DNA of 64,000 nucleotides from Marinomonas fungiae (GTDB lineage: Bacteria > Pseudomonadota > Gammaproteobacteria > Pseudomonadales > Marinomonadaceae). Position 1 is the first letter of the stretch, and every line of letters begins with the position of its first letter. The stretch is taken from NCBI RefSeq assembly GCF_001418205.1, contig NZ_LIQF01000005.1, positions 186,001-250,000 on the forward strand, read 5' to 3'. Position numbers and translations under genes: made by a program. The notes under the pieces are model-generated. The model was not told where the DNA came from, made no database searches, and saw nothing but the letters and a program-made list of their open reading frames with translations. Below are positions 7,530 to 17,200 of this stretch, piece by piece.

Positions 7530-9812
7530 ATGTTATTAAACTTTTTTAAACAGTTTTTTGTAATCGATGACGCTGAGCACGAATCCGGGAACCTGCACAA
7601 CTTTCACGTTAGTGCGCTCAGAATTTTATTGAGCACCAGTTTACTGGTTGCTTCAGCGTTCACTCTTCACAGTATTTTCCGTATTGATGGTACGGATGAC
7701 GCTTTTATGTTAAGTGTGGTAGGCGCTGCTTGCTCACTTGTCTTAATCACTTTACTGTGCACCTCGAAAAGATTTAATCGGCAATCCTCTTTCCTTTTGA
7801 TTGTTGCCCTTGCTGTAACCGGCGTTCTTTTCATACGTTACTCAGAGCATCCCAATGGCATCGAATTTGGCGTTATCTTGCTTTATTCACTGCCACTGCT
7901 GGCCCGCTTATTTTATAGCTTTAAAGTCTCCTTATTGTTTGCCTTTGCTAACACAGCAACGTTAGCAATGGATCTGCATGTCTCGGAACACTTACCGTTT
8001 GAATCCGGCGCGAATGCTTTATTTAGCGATCTATACGCTCAGCTAATGGTGTTCACATTGTTAAATTTTGCGCTTCCTTTAGCGGCTTCTCGTTTGATTA
8101 AAACCTTACAAAGAAGCATTCACCGTTTAAAAGAGCTAACAAACAGTGTGAGTCACCACTCGGATTTGTACGAGGAAATCTTTGAGCATACGGGTACGCC
8201 GACTTTGTTATGTGACAAGCGTGGCGTGATTATCAAGCTTAATCAGAAAGCATTAGACCTGTTTCCTGGTGTTAACCCAGAGACGATTGAAGGGTCAAAG
8301 ATCAATGATTGGATTTCGTCTATTTCAGACTCCTCTAATCGCTTTTTTTGGCAAAGTAATGTTTCTGAATGTGTGTTGAAATCCAACACCCGAAACTCTC
8401 TGGAAGTACATCGATCTAGCTTAACCACTCACGGTCACTATGTCCTGCACTTGCAAGATGTCACGCATCTACGCGCCCTGACCGAAAAGCTGGAGAACAC
8501 ACAGCAGACGAATTCACAACTTGTGCACTATGATGCTCTTACCCAACTGCCTAATCAGCAGAAGTTCTGTAATCAGGTAAATCATCGTATTCACAATGTG
8601 TCCGACTATTACACTGGCGCCATGTTTATCATTCGTATTAGTCAGTTTAAACTCTTGAACAAGCAATACGGACGAGACCAAGCCAACCGCGTCATTCTTA
8701 ATTTCTCACGCACCCTTCAGTCTCGCTTATCCGACAAGACCATTTCAGGACGCTTACGTGGCGTGAAATTTGCCTGCTTTATGCCAGTGGGTCAGACTTA
8801 TCTGATTCAACGCAATCTGCGAACCCTCATTAAATCCGTGTTGCCAGAACAAATTCGTATTGGTGAAGACATACTCAACATCGATTATCAAATTGGTGTG
8901 GCCTACTACCAGAATGAAGGCGAAACAGCAGAAGAACTGCTCGAACGCTGTGAAATGGCACTTGAGTATTCCACTTCCGCGGAACGCATTGCTTTCTTTG
9001 ACAAGCAACTGGAAACAAAACTCATCCAAGAGCATAAATTAGGGCTGGCTCTTGGTGAGGCGGTCAAAAACAAGAAAATTCAACTTTGGTTGCAACCTCA
9101 GGTAGTGTCTTCTGGTGACATCCGTTCTTTTGAAGCCTTGTCGCGCTGGCAGTTGGAAGACGGCACCTTCATCTCTCCAATTGTCTTTATCAAGCTTGCG
9201 GAAGAATTAGGGCTTTTACCAAAGCTGGCGGAAAATCTTTTAAAACAGCTTGTGGCCGTTTTAGAAGAGTGGCACGCGGAAAGCATCAAAACACCGATTG
9301 CCTTTAACTTGGCAGGACAAGAGCTAATGAACGACGTGTTCTTTGCTTTACTCATGTCGATGACATCAGAGCGTCCTTGGTTAAGTGAAATGCTGGAACT
9401 TGAAATCACAGAAACAAGTCCTGTCATGACGCACCCACTGATTCATAAACGTCTGCGAGCGCTTTCTCAGTATGGTTACTCGATTGCCATTGATGATTTT
9501 GGAACTGGGCAAGCTTCACTCGGTCAGCTGATTGATATACCGGCTAGCATACTAAAAATCGACCGCCGCTTTGTCGCACCTTTGCCAAATGATAATCGCC
9601 ACTTGGACATCGTCAAATCCACCATACAATTGGCTCGGTCATTGAATATGAGCGTCATTGCTGAAGGCATTGAAACACGTGAACAAGCCAACCTGTTGAT
9701 TGGCTTGGGCTGTGACACCTTGCAGGGTTATTATTTCGGTAAGCCGTCCCCTATCTCAGATTGGACAAAAAACAATCATGAGAAAGCCAAACAATTACGA
9801 ATGGTCTATTAA
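7530..9812 (+). CDS. Membrane GGDEF/EAL protein, likely c-di-GMP phosphodiesterase
   Basis: The protein has 760 residues counted from the ATG at 7530 (a TTG lies one codon upstream). About six hydrophobic segments fill residues 25-195, followed by a PAS-like region (about 215-320), a GGDEF domain (about 335-490) and an EAL domain (about 505-750). The GGDEF signature is degenerate (R410-G-V-K-F414), so cyclase activity is unlikely. The EAL half keeps its key elements: E535-A-L, FNLAGQ, ELEITE, DDFGTG, LKIDR, AEGIE and QGYYFGKP. I infer a c-di-GMP phosphodiesterase in which the GGDEF half is regulatory. It is a single gene with its own terminator. Confidence 0.88.
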   Translation: MLLNFFKQFFVIDDAEHESGNLHNFHVSALRILLSTSLLVASAFTLHSIFRIDGTDDAFMLSVVGAACSLVLITLLCTSKRFNRQSSFLLIVALAVTGVLFIRYSEHPNGIEFGVILLYSLPLLARLFYSFKVSLLFAFANTATLAMDLHVSEHLPFESGANALFSDLYAQLMVFTLLNFALPLAASRLIKTLQRSIHRLKELTNSVSHHSDLYEEIFEHTGTPTLLCDKRGVIIKLNQKALDLFPGVNPETIEGSKINDWISSISDSSNRFFWQSNVSECVLKSNTRNSLEVHRSSLTTHGHYVLHLQDVTHLRALTEKLENTQQTNSQLVHYDALTQLPNQQKFCNQVNHRIHNVSDYYTGAMFIIRISQFKLLNKQYGRDQANRVILNFSRTLQSRLSDKTISGRLRGVKFACFMPVGQTYLIQRNLRTLIKSVLPEQIRIGEDILNIDYQIGVAYYQNEGETAEELLERCEMALEYSTSAERIAFFDKQLETKLIQEHKLGLALGEAVKNKKIQLWLQPQVVSSGDIRSFEALSRWQLEDGTFISPIVFIKLAEELGLLPKLAENLLKQLVAVLEEWHAESIKTPIAFNLAGQELMNDVFFALLMSMTSERPWLSEMLELEITETSPVMTHPLIHKRLRALSQYGYSIAIDDFGTGQASLGQLIDIPASILKIDRRFVAPLPNDNRHLDIVKSTIQLARSLNMSVIAEGIETREQANLLIGLGCDTLQGYYFGKPSPISDWTKNNHEKAKQLRMVY

Positions 9813-9838
9813 GTCGATCAAGTACGCCCTGAAAACGA

Positions 9839-9865
9839 AAAAGCTGGCCTTAGCCAGCTTTTTTG
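9839..9865. terminator. Bidirectional terminator between convergent genes
   Basis: AAGCTGGC-CTTA-GCCAGCTT is followed by a T-run on the plus strand and preceded by an A-run, so it can serve both the GGDEF/EAL gene (+) and the small exported-protein gene (-). Confidence 0.8.
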
Positions 9866-9883
9866 CTATACGAAGAGTATTGA

Positions 9884-10162
9884 TTAGAATAGCAATTTAT
9901 CGAATACCGCACAGTCTGTGTAATGGTATTCTGTGTTCGCTTTCAAACGCGCCGCTTTATCCAACAGCTTTTGCGATGCTTCTTTTTGTCGGGGTGAAAT
10001 GTAGTCTGATGACACATTGTCACGCAGCGTTTGTAAGTACTTCTCAAGCCTTGGGGTGCAGTCATCTGCCTCACGTTCAGCGGCGCTCACCGTCAAGGCT
10101 GAAGACGCAACCAACGCCACAGATACCAATTTCAATGCTTTTGAGAAATCAAACTTCGCCAT
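9884..10162 (-). CDS. Small exported protein of unknown function
   Basis: The protein has 92 residues from the ATG at 10162, which has a TGAGG ribosome site; an upstream in-frame start at 10204 would put extra residues before the signal peptide. MAKFDFSKALKLVSVALVASS...VSAAE is a clear signal peptide. The mature part is about 65 residues, charged, with two cysteines (CTPRLE near the start and DCAVFD near the end) that could form a disulfide in the periplasm. I do not recognise a family. Confidence 0.65.
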   Translation of the reverse strand: MAKFDFSKALKLVSVALVASSALTVSAAEREADDCTPRLEKYLQTLRDNVSSDYISPRQKEASQKLLDKAARLKANTEYHYTDCAVFDKLLF

Positions 10163-10314
10163 AACCAACCTCAGACTAATTTTCTTTTGTCTATTAAACC
10201 ACATTGGCTAGGTTGAGAGAATGCAACAAAATGAGAGTCAGCAAACTAAGCAGCGAGCTTTGTAATACAATACTCCAAACTATTTCTAAGCTTAATTCAC
10301 GGGATTGAGAAACG

Positions 10315-10815
10315 ATGTTTACCCTAACAAACGATGCGAATTTACCGAAACATGAACTTTATAAGCAACTGAATCAGCAATTATCAGCGCTCTTACAAGA
10401 TGAGCGGGATTTGATCTGTAACGCCGCACAATTCTCAGCATTTATCATGCAAGCGTTGCCAGATTTAAACTGGGCAGGCTTTTACTTTGCTCGGGGTGAA
10501 GAGCTTGTACTTGGGCCTTACGTTGGAAAAGTCGCCTGCACTCGCATCCCTTTTACCCGCGGTGTTTGTGGTGCTGCAGCGCGTACTTTAACAACACAAC
10601 GGGTTGATGATGTGCATGCTGTGCCTGATCACATTGCCTGTGATGCCGCGTCGAATGCTGAGCTGGTGATACCAGTTATTGTGGAAGGACAGCTAAAAGC
10701 CGTCTTTGATATTGATAGCCCTAAGGTAGATCGCTTTGACAGCACTGATCAGGCTGGCATTGAGCAACTGGTGCGCACCTTTGCTGACGCTTGTGAATGG
10801 CAGTGGTCCATTTGA
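10315..10815 (+). CDS. msrC: Free methionine-(R)-sulfoxide reductase (GAF domain)
   Basis: The 166-residue single GAF-domain protein matches fRMsr (MsrC). The three conserved cysteines are C75 (GKVACTRI), C85 (GVCGAAA) and C109 (HIACDAAS), evenly offset from C84, C94 and C118 of the E. coli enzyme. It should reduce free L-methionine-R-sulfoxide in the cytoplasm using the thioredoxin system. The gene is monocistronic, divergent from the small exported protein and convergent with the YcaO gene. Confidence 0.93.
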   Translation: MFTLTNDANLPKHELYKQLNQQLSALLQDERDLICNAAQFSAFIMQALPDLNWAGFYFARGEELVLGPYVGKVACTRIPFTRGVCGAAARTLTTQRVDDVHAVPDHIACDAASNAELVIPVIVEGQLKAVFDIDSPKVDRFDSTDQAGIEQLVRTFADACEWQWSI

Positions 10816-10871
10816 GTGAACTTCGTCACAAAGAACTTTTGCTTAACCATACCGGCGTAAATACCTCGCTA

Positions 10872-10908
10872 AAAAAATGCAGAGCTGAGTAATAGCTCTG
10901 CATTTTTC
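10872..10908. terminator. Bidirectional terminator between msrC and the OsmC-YcaO gene
   Basis: AATGCAGAGCT pairs with AGCTCTGCATT around a 7-nt loop. It is bounded by an A7 tract and a T5 tract, as expected between convergent genes. Confidence 0.85.
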
Positions 10909-10917
10909 GCTACCGTT

Positions 10918-13104
10918 TTAGAGACCGGCTTTCTTCGCGCGATGTGCGTGAAGCTTTTTGTAGCTGTCGATCAGTTTCAAATGACGATCTAGGCCTTCTA
11001 GCTTCATGCTGGTCGGTGTGAGGCCATAGAACCTCACTGTGCCATTAACAGAGCCCACAACGTTTTCCATCACCTCTTTGCCAAACATACGCGACAAGTT
11101 TGGTAGGAAGTCATCCAGCTCTAGTTCATCATCCAGCGTGATTTCTAATACAGCACTGATCGCTTGGTAGAACAAACCACGCTCCACGGTATTGTTGTTG
11201 TAGCTTAAAAACTCCTGCACTTGGTCTTTGGCTTCTTCGTGCATTTGCAGCGCCAAGAACAACAGCAGTTTCAGCTCGCCCACATCTAACTGCCCCCATG
11301 GCGTGTTTTCATCAAACTCAACGCCGATCAACGTACGAATGTCGTTGTAGTTATCCAGCTCGCTTTCTTCTAAACGCTCAAGCAGTGCTTCAAGCGCTTC
11401 ATCATCAAGTGAATGGATGTTAAGAATGTCTTCACGGAACAACAGTGCTTTATTGGTGTTATCCCAAATTAGGTCGTCGGCTGGGTATACCTCTGAGTAA
11501 TCCGGCACTAGGATTCGGCAAGCGTTGGCACCTAGGTCATCAAACACCGCCACATAGACTTCTTTGCCCATGTCTTCGAGAATGCCCATTAAGCCATCAC
11601 GTTCTTCCTCGTTGGTGCCAGAGAAATCCCATTCGCAAAACTCATAATCCGCTTTGGCACTAAAGAATTTCCAAGAGATCACGCCGGTTGAATCAATAAA
11701 GTGCTCAACGAAGTTATTCGGCTCTTGTACCGCAAACGAGTTAAAGGTCGGCAATGGCACATCGTTTAGACCTTCGAAGCTACGACCTTGCAACAATTCG
11801 GTTAAGCTACGCTCCAACGCCACTTCAAAGCTTGGATGAGCACCAAACGAGGCAAACACACCGCCTGTGCGTGGGTTCATCAAGGTCACGTTCATCACTG
11901 GGAATTGACCGCCCAGAGATGCGTCTTTGACCACCACTGGGAAGCCGTTTTCTTCTAGGCTTTGGATACCCGCCAGAATACTTGGGTATTTTTCCAATAC
12001 CGACATCGGCACATCTGGCAGGACGATCTCTTGCTCGATGATTTGCTTCTTCACGGCTCGCTCAAAGATCTCAGACAAACACTGCACCATGGCTTCAGGT
12101 AACGTGTTGCCAGCACTCATGCCGTTACTTAAGAATAAGTTCTCGATCAAGTTTGATGGAAAATACACCGTCTCTTGATCCGATTGACGCACGTATGGGA
12201 TCGCACAAATGCCACGTTCGATATTGCCGGAGTTGGTATCAATTAGATGAGAGCCTTGCAGCTCTTGCTCGGGATCAAAGATATCTAGACAATAATCGTC
12301 CAACAGACCTTCTGGTAACGAATCGTCTTCGGTCAATGGAAACCATTTTTCCGTTGGGTAATGCACGAACTCAGCATTGGCTAACTCTTCACCAAAGAAT
12401 TGATCGTTGTAGAAAAAGTTACAGCTGGCACGCTCGATAAACTCACCCAACGCCGAACAAAGCGCGCTTTCTTTAGTCGCGCCTTTGCCATTGGTGAAAC
12501 ACATGTGCGAGGCGGCATCACGCAGATGCAAAGACCAAACGCCAGGCACGATGTTACGCCAAGACGCGACTTCGATCTTAATGCCCAAATCTGCCAACAG
12601 ACCTGACATATTGGCGATGGTGTCTTCTAGAGGTAAGTCTTTACCTAAAATCGAAGTTTTCTGGGTTTGATCCGGCTGCGCCATCGCCATCAGCGAAGCT
12701 CCCGCATCCAAATCCTCTACCGTTTCGATCTTAAACTCTGGCCCCGTTTGAATAACTTTTTTAACGGTACAACGATCAATCGAACGCAGGATACCTTCAC
12801 GGTCTTTGTCACTGATGTACTCAGGCAACTCAACTTGAATCTGGAAAATTTGATTGTAGCGATTTTCCGGATCAACGATGTTGTTCTGCGATAAACGAAT
12901 ATCCTCGGTTGGGATATCACGCGCTTTACAGTACACCTTTACAAAATACGCCGCACACAGTGCAGAAGACGCTAGGAAGTAATCAAATGGGCTAGGCGCA
13001 GAGCCATCACCTTTGTATCGGATAGGTTGATCGGCAACGACGGTAAAATCGTCAAACTTGGCTTCTAAGCGAAGGTTATCTAAAAAATTTACTTTGATTT
13101 CCAT
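10918..13104 (-). CDS. ycaO: OsmC-YcaO fusion protein
   Basis: The 728-residue protein joins two domains. Residues about 1-140 are OsmC/Ohr-like, with the two conserved cysteine regions ALCAAYF and RCTVKK. Residues about 145-725 align along their length with E. coli YcaO (FTNGKGATK, LGEFIERASCNFFY, GLLDDYCLDIFDP, NGMSAGNT, SLGGQFPV, ASFGAHPSF, FIDSTGVISW), including its tetratricopeptide-like C-terminal part. YcaO enzymes activate backbone amides with ATP. E. coli YcaO is linked to methylthiolation of ribosomal protein S12, although its direct substrate is uncertain. No RiPP precursor or cyclodehydratase partner is adjacent. The OsmC half suggests a thiol-redox input. Confidence 0.9.
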   Translation of the reverse strand: MEIKVNFLDNLRLEAKFDDFTVVADQPIRYKGDGSAPSPFDYFLASSALCAAYFVKVYCKARDIPTEDIRLSQNNIVDPENRYNQIFQIQVELPEYISDKDREGILRSIDRCTVKKVIQTGPEFKIETVEDLDAGASLMAMAQPDQTQKTSILGKDLPLEDTIANMSGLLADLGIKIEVASWRNIVPGVWSLHLRDAASHMCFTNGKGATKESALCSALGEFIERASCNFFYNDQFFGEELANAEFVHYPTEKWFPLTEDDSLPEGLLDDYCLDIFDPEQELQGSHLIDTNSGNIERGICAIPYVRQSDQETVYFPSNLIENLFLSNGMSAGNTLPEAMVQCLSEIFERAVKKQIIEQEIVLPDVPMSVLEKYPSILAGIQSLEENGFPVVVKDASLGGQFPVMNVTLMNPRTGGVFASFGAHPSFEVALERSLTELLQGRSFEGLNDVPLPTFNSFAVQEPNNFVEHFIDSTGVISWKFFSAKADYEFCEWDFSGTNEEERDGLMGILEDMGKEVYVAVFDDLGANACRILVPDYSEVYPADDLIWDNTNKALLFREDILNIHSLDDEALEALLERLEESELDNYNDIRTLIGVEFDENTPWGQLDVGELKLLLFLALQMHEEAKDQVQEFLSYNNNTVERGLFYQAISAVLEITLDDELELDDFLPNLSRMFGKEVMENVVGSVNGTVRFYGLTPTSMKLEGLDRHLKLIDSYKKLHAHRAKKAGL

Positions 13105-13277
13105 GGTGGGTTTCCAGCGTCAATATGGCGCGCAGTCTAGCATTATTTGCCGCCTTGTTCGCCTCATGCACTGTGTAAAGCCATGTTATTTTTTGCAGGG
13201 CGTCCTATTGAAGTGGATGTGAATGATTGCTTAGATGATTCAACTCATAGGCTATTAAAAGTTGGCTCTTCCATTGT

Positions 13278-14186
13278 TCAGTTAGCAACCTCAACCTTAA
13301 GTGCAACGCCTGCGGCAGAGGTGCGATTCTCAACACCTAACTTTGGAAAAATCTGCTCTAAATGCTTATTAACAGTTCGAGGGCTCATATTTAAAATTTC
13401 AGCAATTTCTCGATTCGTTTTACCGTTGGCGATCCAGTGCAAAACCTCGGATTCACGCTCAGTTAATGCAAGCTTCTGCCTTAGCAGCTCAGGACCAGTT
13501 AATTTGTGCCCATCTTCAAGACGGACCAATCCATCGCCATATTCTGTATAGCCTAAAAATTTCAATGCTAAAGGGTATTCCAAGCCTGAAAGTTTTATCG
13601 TCTGCCCGACGTTAGGCTGATGGCTAAACCATTCACAAATATGTGTCGCCAGCTGCTTTGCTTGCCATTCTGGAGTCACACGCGCCTTTGCCATTAATGC
13701 ATAGGCTTGTGGAGTCGCCCATGACACTTCGCCTTGAAGGGTAAAAGACATAAGAAACTGACCAACTGTATCTAATGCCGCTTGTGCATTATTACTCATG
13801 CGCGCGTTTGAAAGGTGTACCTTCATTCGCGCCACCAACTCATTTGGCTGAATAGGTTTTGTTAGATAATCAACACCTCCGGCTTCAAGCCCACGCACAA
13901 TGTCCCCTGTTTCACTTAAACCAGTCATAAAAATAACAGGGATATTTGATAGCTTCGGATCGTTTTTTAATGCTTTACAGGTTTCAAAGCCATCCATGAT
14001 AGGCATGATGGCATCAAGCAAAATAATATCTGGCCGAATTCGATTGGCGATGGTTAATGCCTGTCTACCATCAAGCGCCACCAGCACATCCATGTTCTCT
14101 GATTCTAATGTGTCATGGATCAAACTCAGCGCATCTGCCGAGTCATCTACAACCAGCACAATATCGCTTTCATTGTTTACTTTCAT
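13278..14186 (-). CDS. LuxR/FixJ-type response regulator paired with the NCS1-fused kinase
   Basis: The protein has 302 residues. A receiver domain (about 8-125) carries the acidic pair D14-D15, the phospho-acceptor D58 (LLDAIMPIMDG) and the conserved lysine in LTKP. A middle PAS-like region of about 100 residues follows. The C-terminal LuxR helix-turn-helix (about 235-298) contains LTERESEVLHWIANGKTNREIA. The gene lies 17 bases downstream of the kinase gene on the same strand, so they form one unit. Position next to the urea locus suggests it controls urea or nitrogen genes (inference). Confidence 0.88.
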   Translation of the reverse strand: MKVNNESDIVLVVDDSADALSLIHDTLESENMDVLVALDGRQALTIANRIRPDIILLDAIMPIMDGFETCKALKNDPKLSNIPVIFMTGLSETGDIVRGLEAGGVDYLTKPIQPNELVARMKVHLSNARMSNNAQAALDTVGQFLMSFTLQGEVSWATPQAYALMAKARVTPEWQAKQLATHICEWFSHQPNVGQTIKLSGLEYPLALKFLGYTEYGDGLVRLEDGHKLTGPELLRQKLALTERESEVLHWIANGKTNREIAEILNMSPRTVNKHLEQIFPKLGVENRTSAAGVALKVEVAN

Positions 14187-14203
14187 ATTTCTTTTCCGAT
14201 TAC

Positions 14204-17200
14204 TTAGGCCTTGTGCTGCTCTAGATAATTCACTAGATCATCAAACTTAAACTGACTATAAAGATGCTCTAATGTTTGTAAATGATGGTGACAGATTAAG
14301 TCGACTTGCTGAAGTTGATCCAACATTTTGCGTACACCTTTTTTGTACCCCATTTCCGAGAAAGCTTCTAACTCCCGAATCATTTCATGATCAGGAATTG
14401 GGACAATCTCAAGTGACTCATTTGAAATGTCATTAGGCGTATCTTCAACCAGCGATGCAGGTTCGTCATCTGCATACACCCAGTCCAAACGCAGCCACTG
14501 TTTGATCGCTTCCAACAAGTCGGCATTTTTTATTGGTTTAACAAGATACTGGTTGAACAGTACTTTATCATCACGCGAGCGCTCATTTGCATCCGCAGAA
14601 AGCATCAAAATCGGCACTTTATAATGTCGCTGCCTTAGCTCACTGGTTAGAGTTAAACCATCCATAACTGGCATTGAGACATCTAAAATAAATAAATCTG
14701 GCTCGCATAGGCTGAGTTCTTCTAGACAAGTTACGCCGTTTTCAGCTTCCACAACATTAAAACCAATGGGGGCTAACATTTCAGCCAGAAGTCCTCGAAC
14801 AACAGGGTCATCATCAACCACCATAATAGTCCTTTGCGCACCATTGTAACTGACCACTTTTCGCTCCATTGGTAACGTTGACGAATCTTCGGTCATCCAT
14901 GGCAACATCAAACTCACGCGAAACTCACTTCCAACCCCCACATTTGAGATTACCTGTAAGTCTCCCCCCATTATTTCTGTTAATAATTTTACGATGGTCA
15001 GCCCTAATCCAGTGCCCGGCAGATTCGCCGTGCTCGCATCTCGAACCCTTTCGAATGGATCAAAAATTCGATCGAGGTTTTCTTCTTTAATACCTAATCC
15101 AGTATCGCGGATTTTAAAATCTGCCACTTGGTTGCGATAATAAATCTCAAAAACGACAGAGCCTTGCTGCGTGTACTTCACAGCATTGGAAAGTAGATTA
15201 ATGAGTATCTGTCGTAAGCGCTTTTCATCGGTTGCAATCACACGCGGTAATGGTGAAAGAACACGACACTCAAATTTGATACCTTTGTTTTTGGCTTGCA
15301 TGGCAAACATGCTTTCTAACTGCGAAATTAACTTAGGTAACTCGACCGTATTTCGATACAGCTCAAAACGTCCCGCTTCAATTTTTGAGATATCAAGCAA
15401 GCCTTCTATTAAATCAGCTAAGTACAAGCCACTACGATGAATAATCTCTAAACCATTCTGGTGGCTTAGTGGTGTATTATCTTTTTCGGAAAGTAACTGT
15501 GCATAACCAATAATCGATTGCAGCGGTGTTCTTAGCTCATGGCTTATCCCGCCCAAATAGCGACTTTTCGCTTCATTTGATCGCTCAGCCTGCTCTTTAG
15601 CACTTTGCAATGCCAAATCCGTTTCTTTATGCGCTTCAATTTCTTGTGTCAACTTGCGAGTTTGTCGATTCGATTCCTTCTGTGCCACGACACGACTTTC
15701 GTGGGCAAGTAAAAACAACCAAGACAACACCCCAGACACGATCAACAAAGTGAAGAATAAGGCAAACATCGCCTGCTCTAATAACATGGCTTCATTGGCA
15801 GTTTGCGGTGCCATTTGACGATAAATCAGCATCATCAGCGCCGCATTAATGATGTTAATCACCACCAGCATAGAGGCAAAACGCCCTAGACGTGAGTTGA
15901 TCGCCCGCACCAGTCTTTTCGGTAAAAATAGCTTAAGAAAGTAATCGCTTTGTTGGGAAATGCTGGCTTGCGGCTTACAGCTGTCTAAACAACGAACATC
16001 GAGCGAACAACACAAAGAACAAATTGGCTGTTGGTAAGCTGAGCAGAAACTCATGTCTTCGCTTTCAAATTCATTTTCACAGATACCACACTTTAACGTG
16101 ACCACAGAATGGCCGTGTGGGTGCGAGTTTGGAGTGGCCTGCTTAACCGTCGCAATAAGCGGTATTAACTCAGGACTTTGTCGTGCTATGTAATACTTCC
16201 CCTTGGTAAGAAAGGCGATAAGCGGCACACAAATAAAGCATGACGCGATGGCAATAAAGTGCGACAGGCTTTTTGCCACATCACCGAATATGCCTAAATA
16301 ACACAATAACCCAAGAGCAGTAGCAATCAACATCGATCCAGTTCCCACTGGGTTGATGTCATACAAATGCGCGCGCTTAAACTCCACATAGTTAGGGCTT
16401 AACCCCAGCGGTTTGTTGATCAGTAAATCCGCCGATAAACTTGATAGCCAACTGACAGCACTGATAGCAAATACACTTAAGATGGCACCTAACGCTTGAT
16501 AAATACCTAACTCCATTAACAAGAGCGCAATGGTAACGTTAAAGATTAACCAAACGACTCGGCCTGGGTGTGAGTGCGTAAGACGGGAGAAAAAATTCGA
16601 CCATGCAATGGAACCAGCATAAGCATTGGTCAGATTGATCTTCATCTGACAAATAAACACAAATACCGCCGCTAAAATTAAAGCCGTCGTTGGCGAGGTG
16701 GTTAAGAACAAGAAGATGCGTTGATAAAGATACGTGGGATCGGTTGCTTGCAGCGCCGTGGCACCATCAGAAATCGCTAAGTAGGCAAGAAAGGATCCCA
16801 GCAACATTTTTATGGCTCCGATGAATACCCACCCAGGCCCTGCCAACACTAACCAAAACCACCAACGTTTGCGGTTTTCTTTGGTCTTCTTCGGAAAGAA
16901 GCGTAAGTAGTCAACCTGCTCGCCGATTTGCGCCATCAGCGCAAACAACACTGAGGCGGCTGCGCCAAACAGCATCCAGTCAAACCCCGTCTCTTGGGGT
17001 AAGTGGCCGGGCACATACTCAGTCCAGCCAGAAAAATTCTGATATTCCTGCGTTACCACAACGCCAATGGCCGCCGCTTGTAATACGAGCCAAAGCCATT
17101 GAGTCCCCACTTGGAAGCGGCTGATCGCCCTAATCCCATGAGTCACGATGGGAATGACGAATATGGCTGATAAGGCATAGCCAATAGGCAAAGGAATCCC

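Noticed and set aside
9700-10164. 154-codon plus-strand frame overlapping the end of the GGDEF/EAL gene and the small exported-protein gene
   Set aside because: It crosses a bidirectional terminator and overlaps two better-supported genes.
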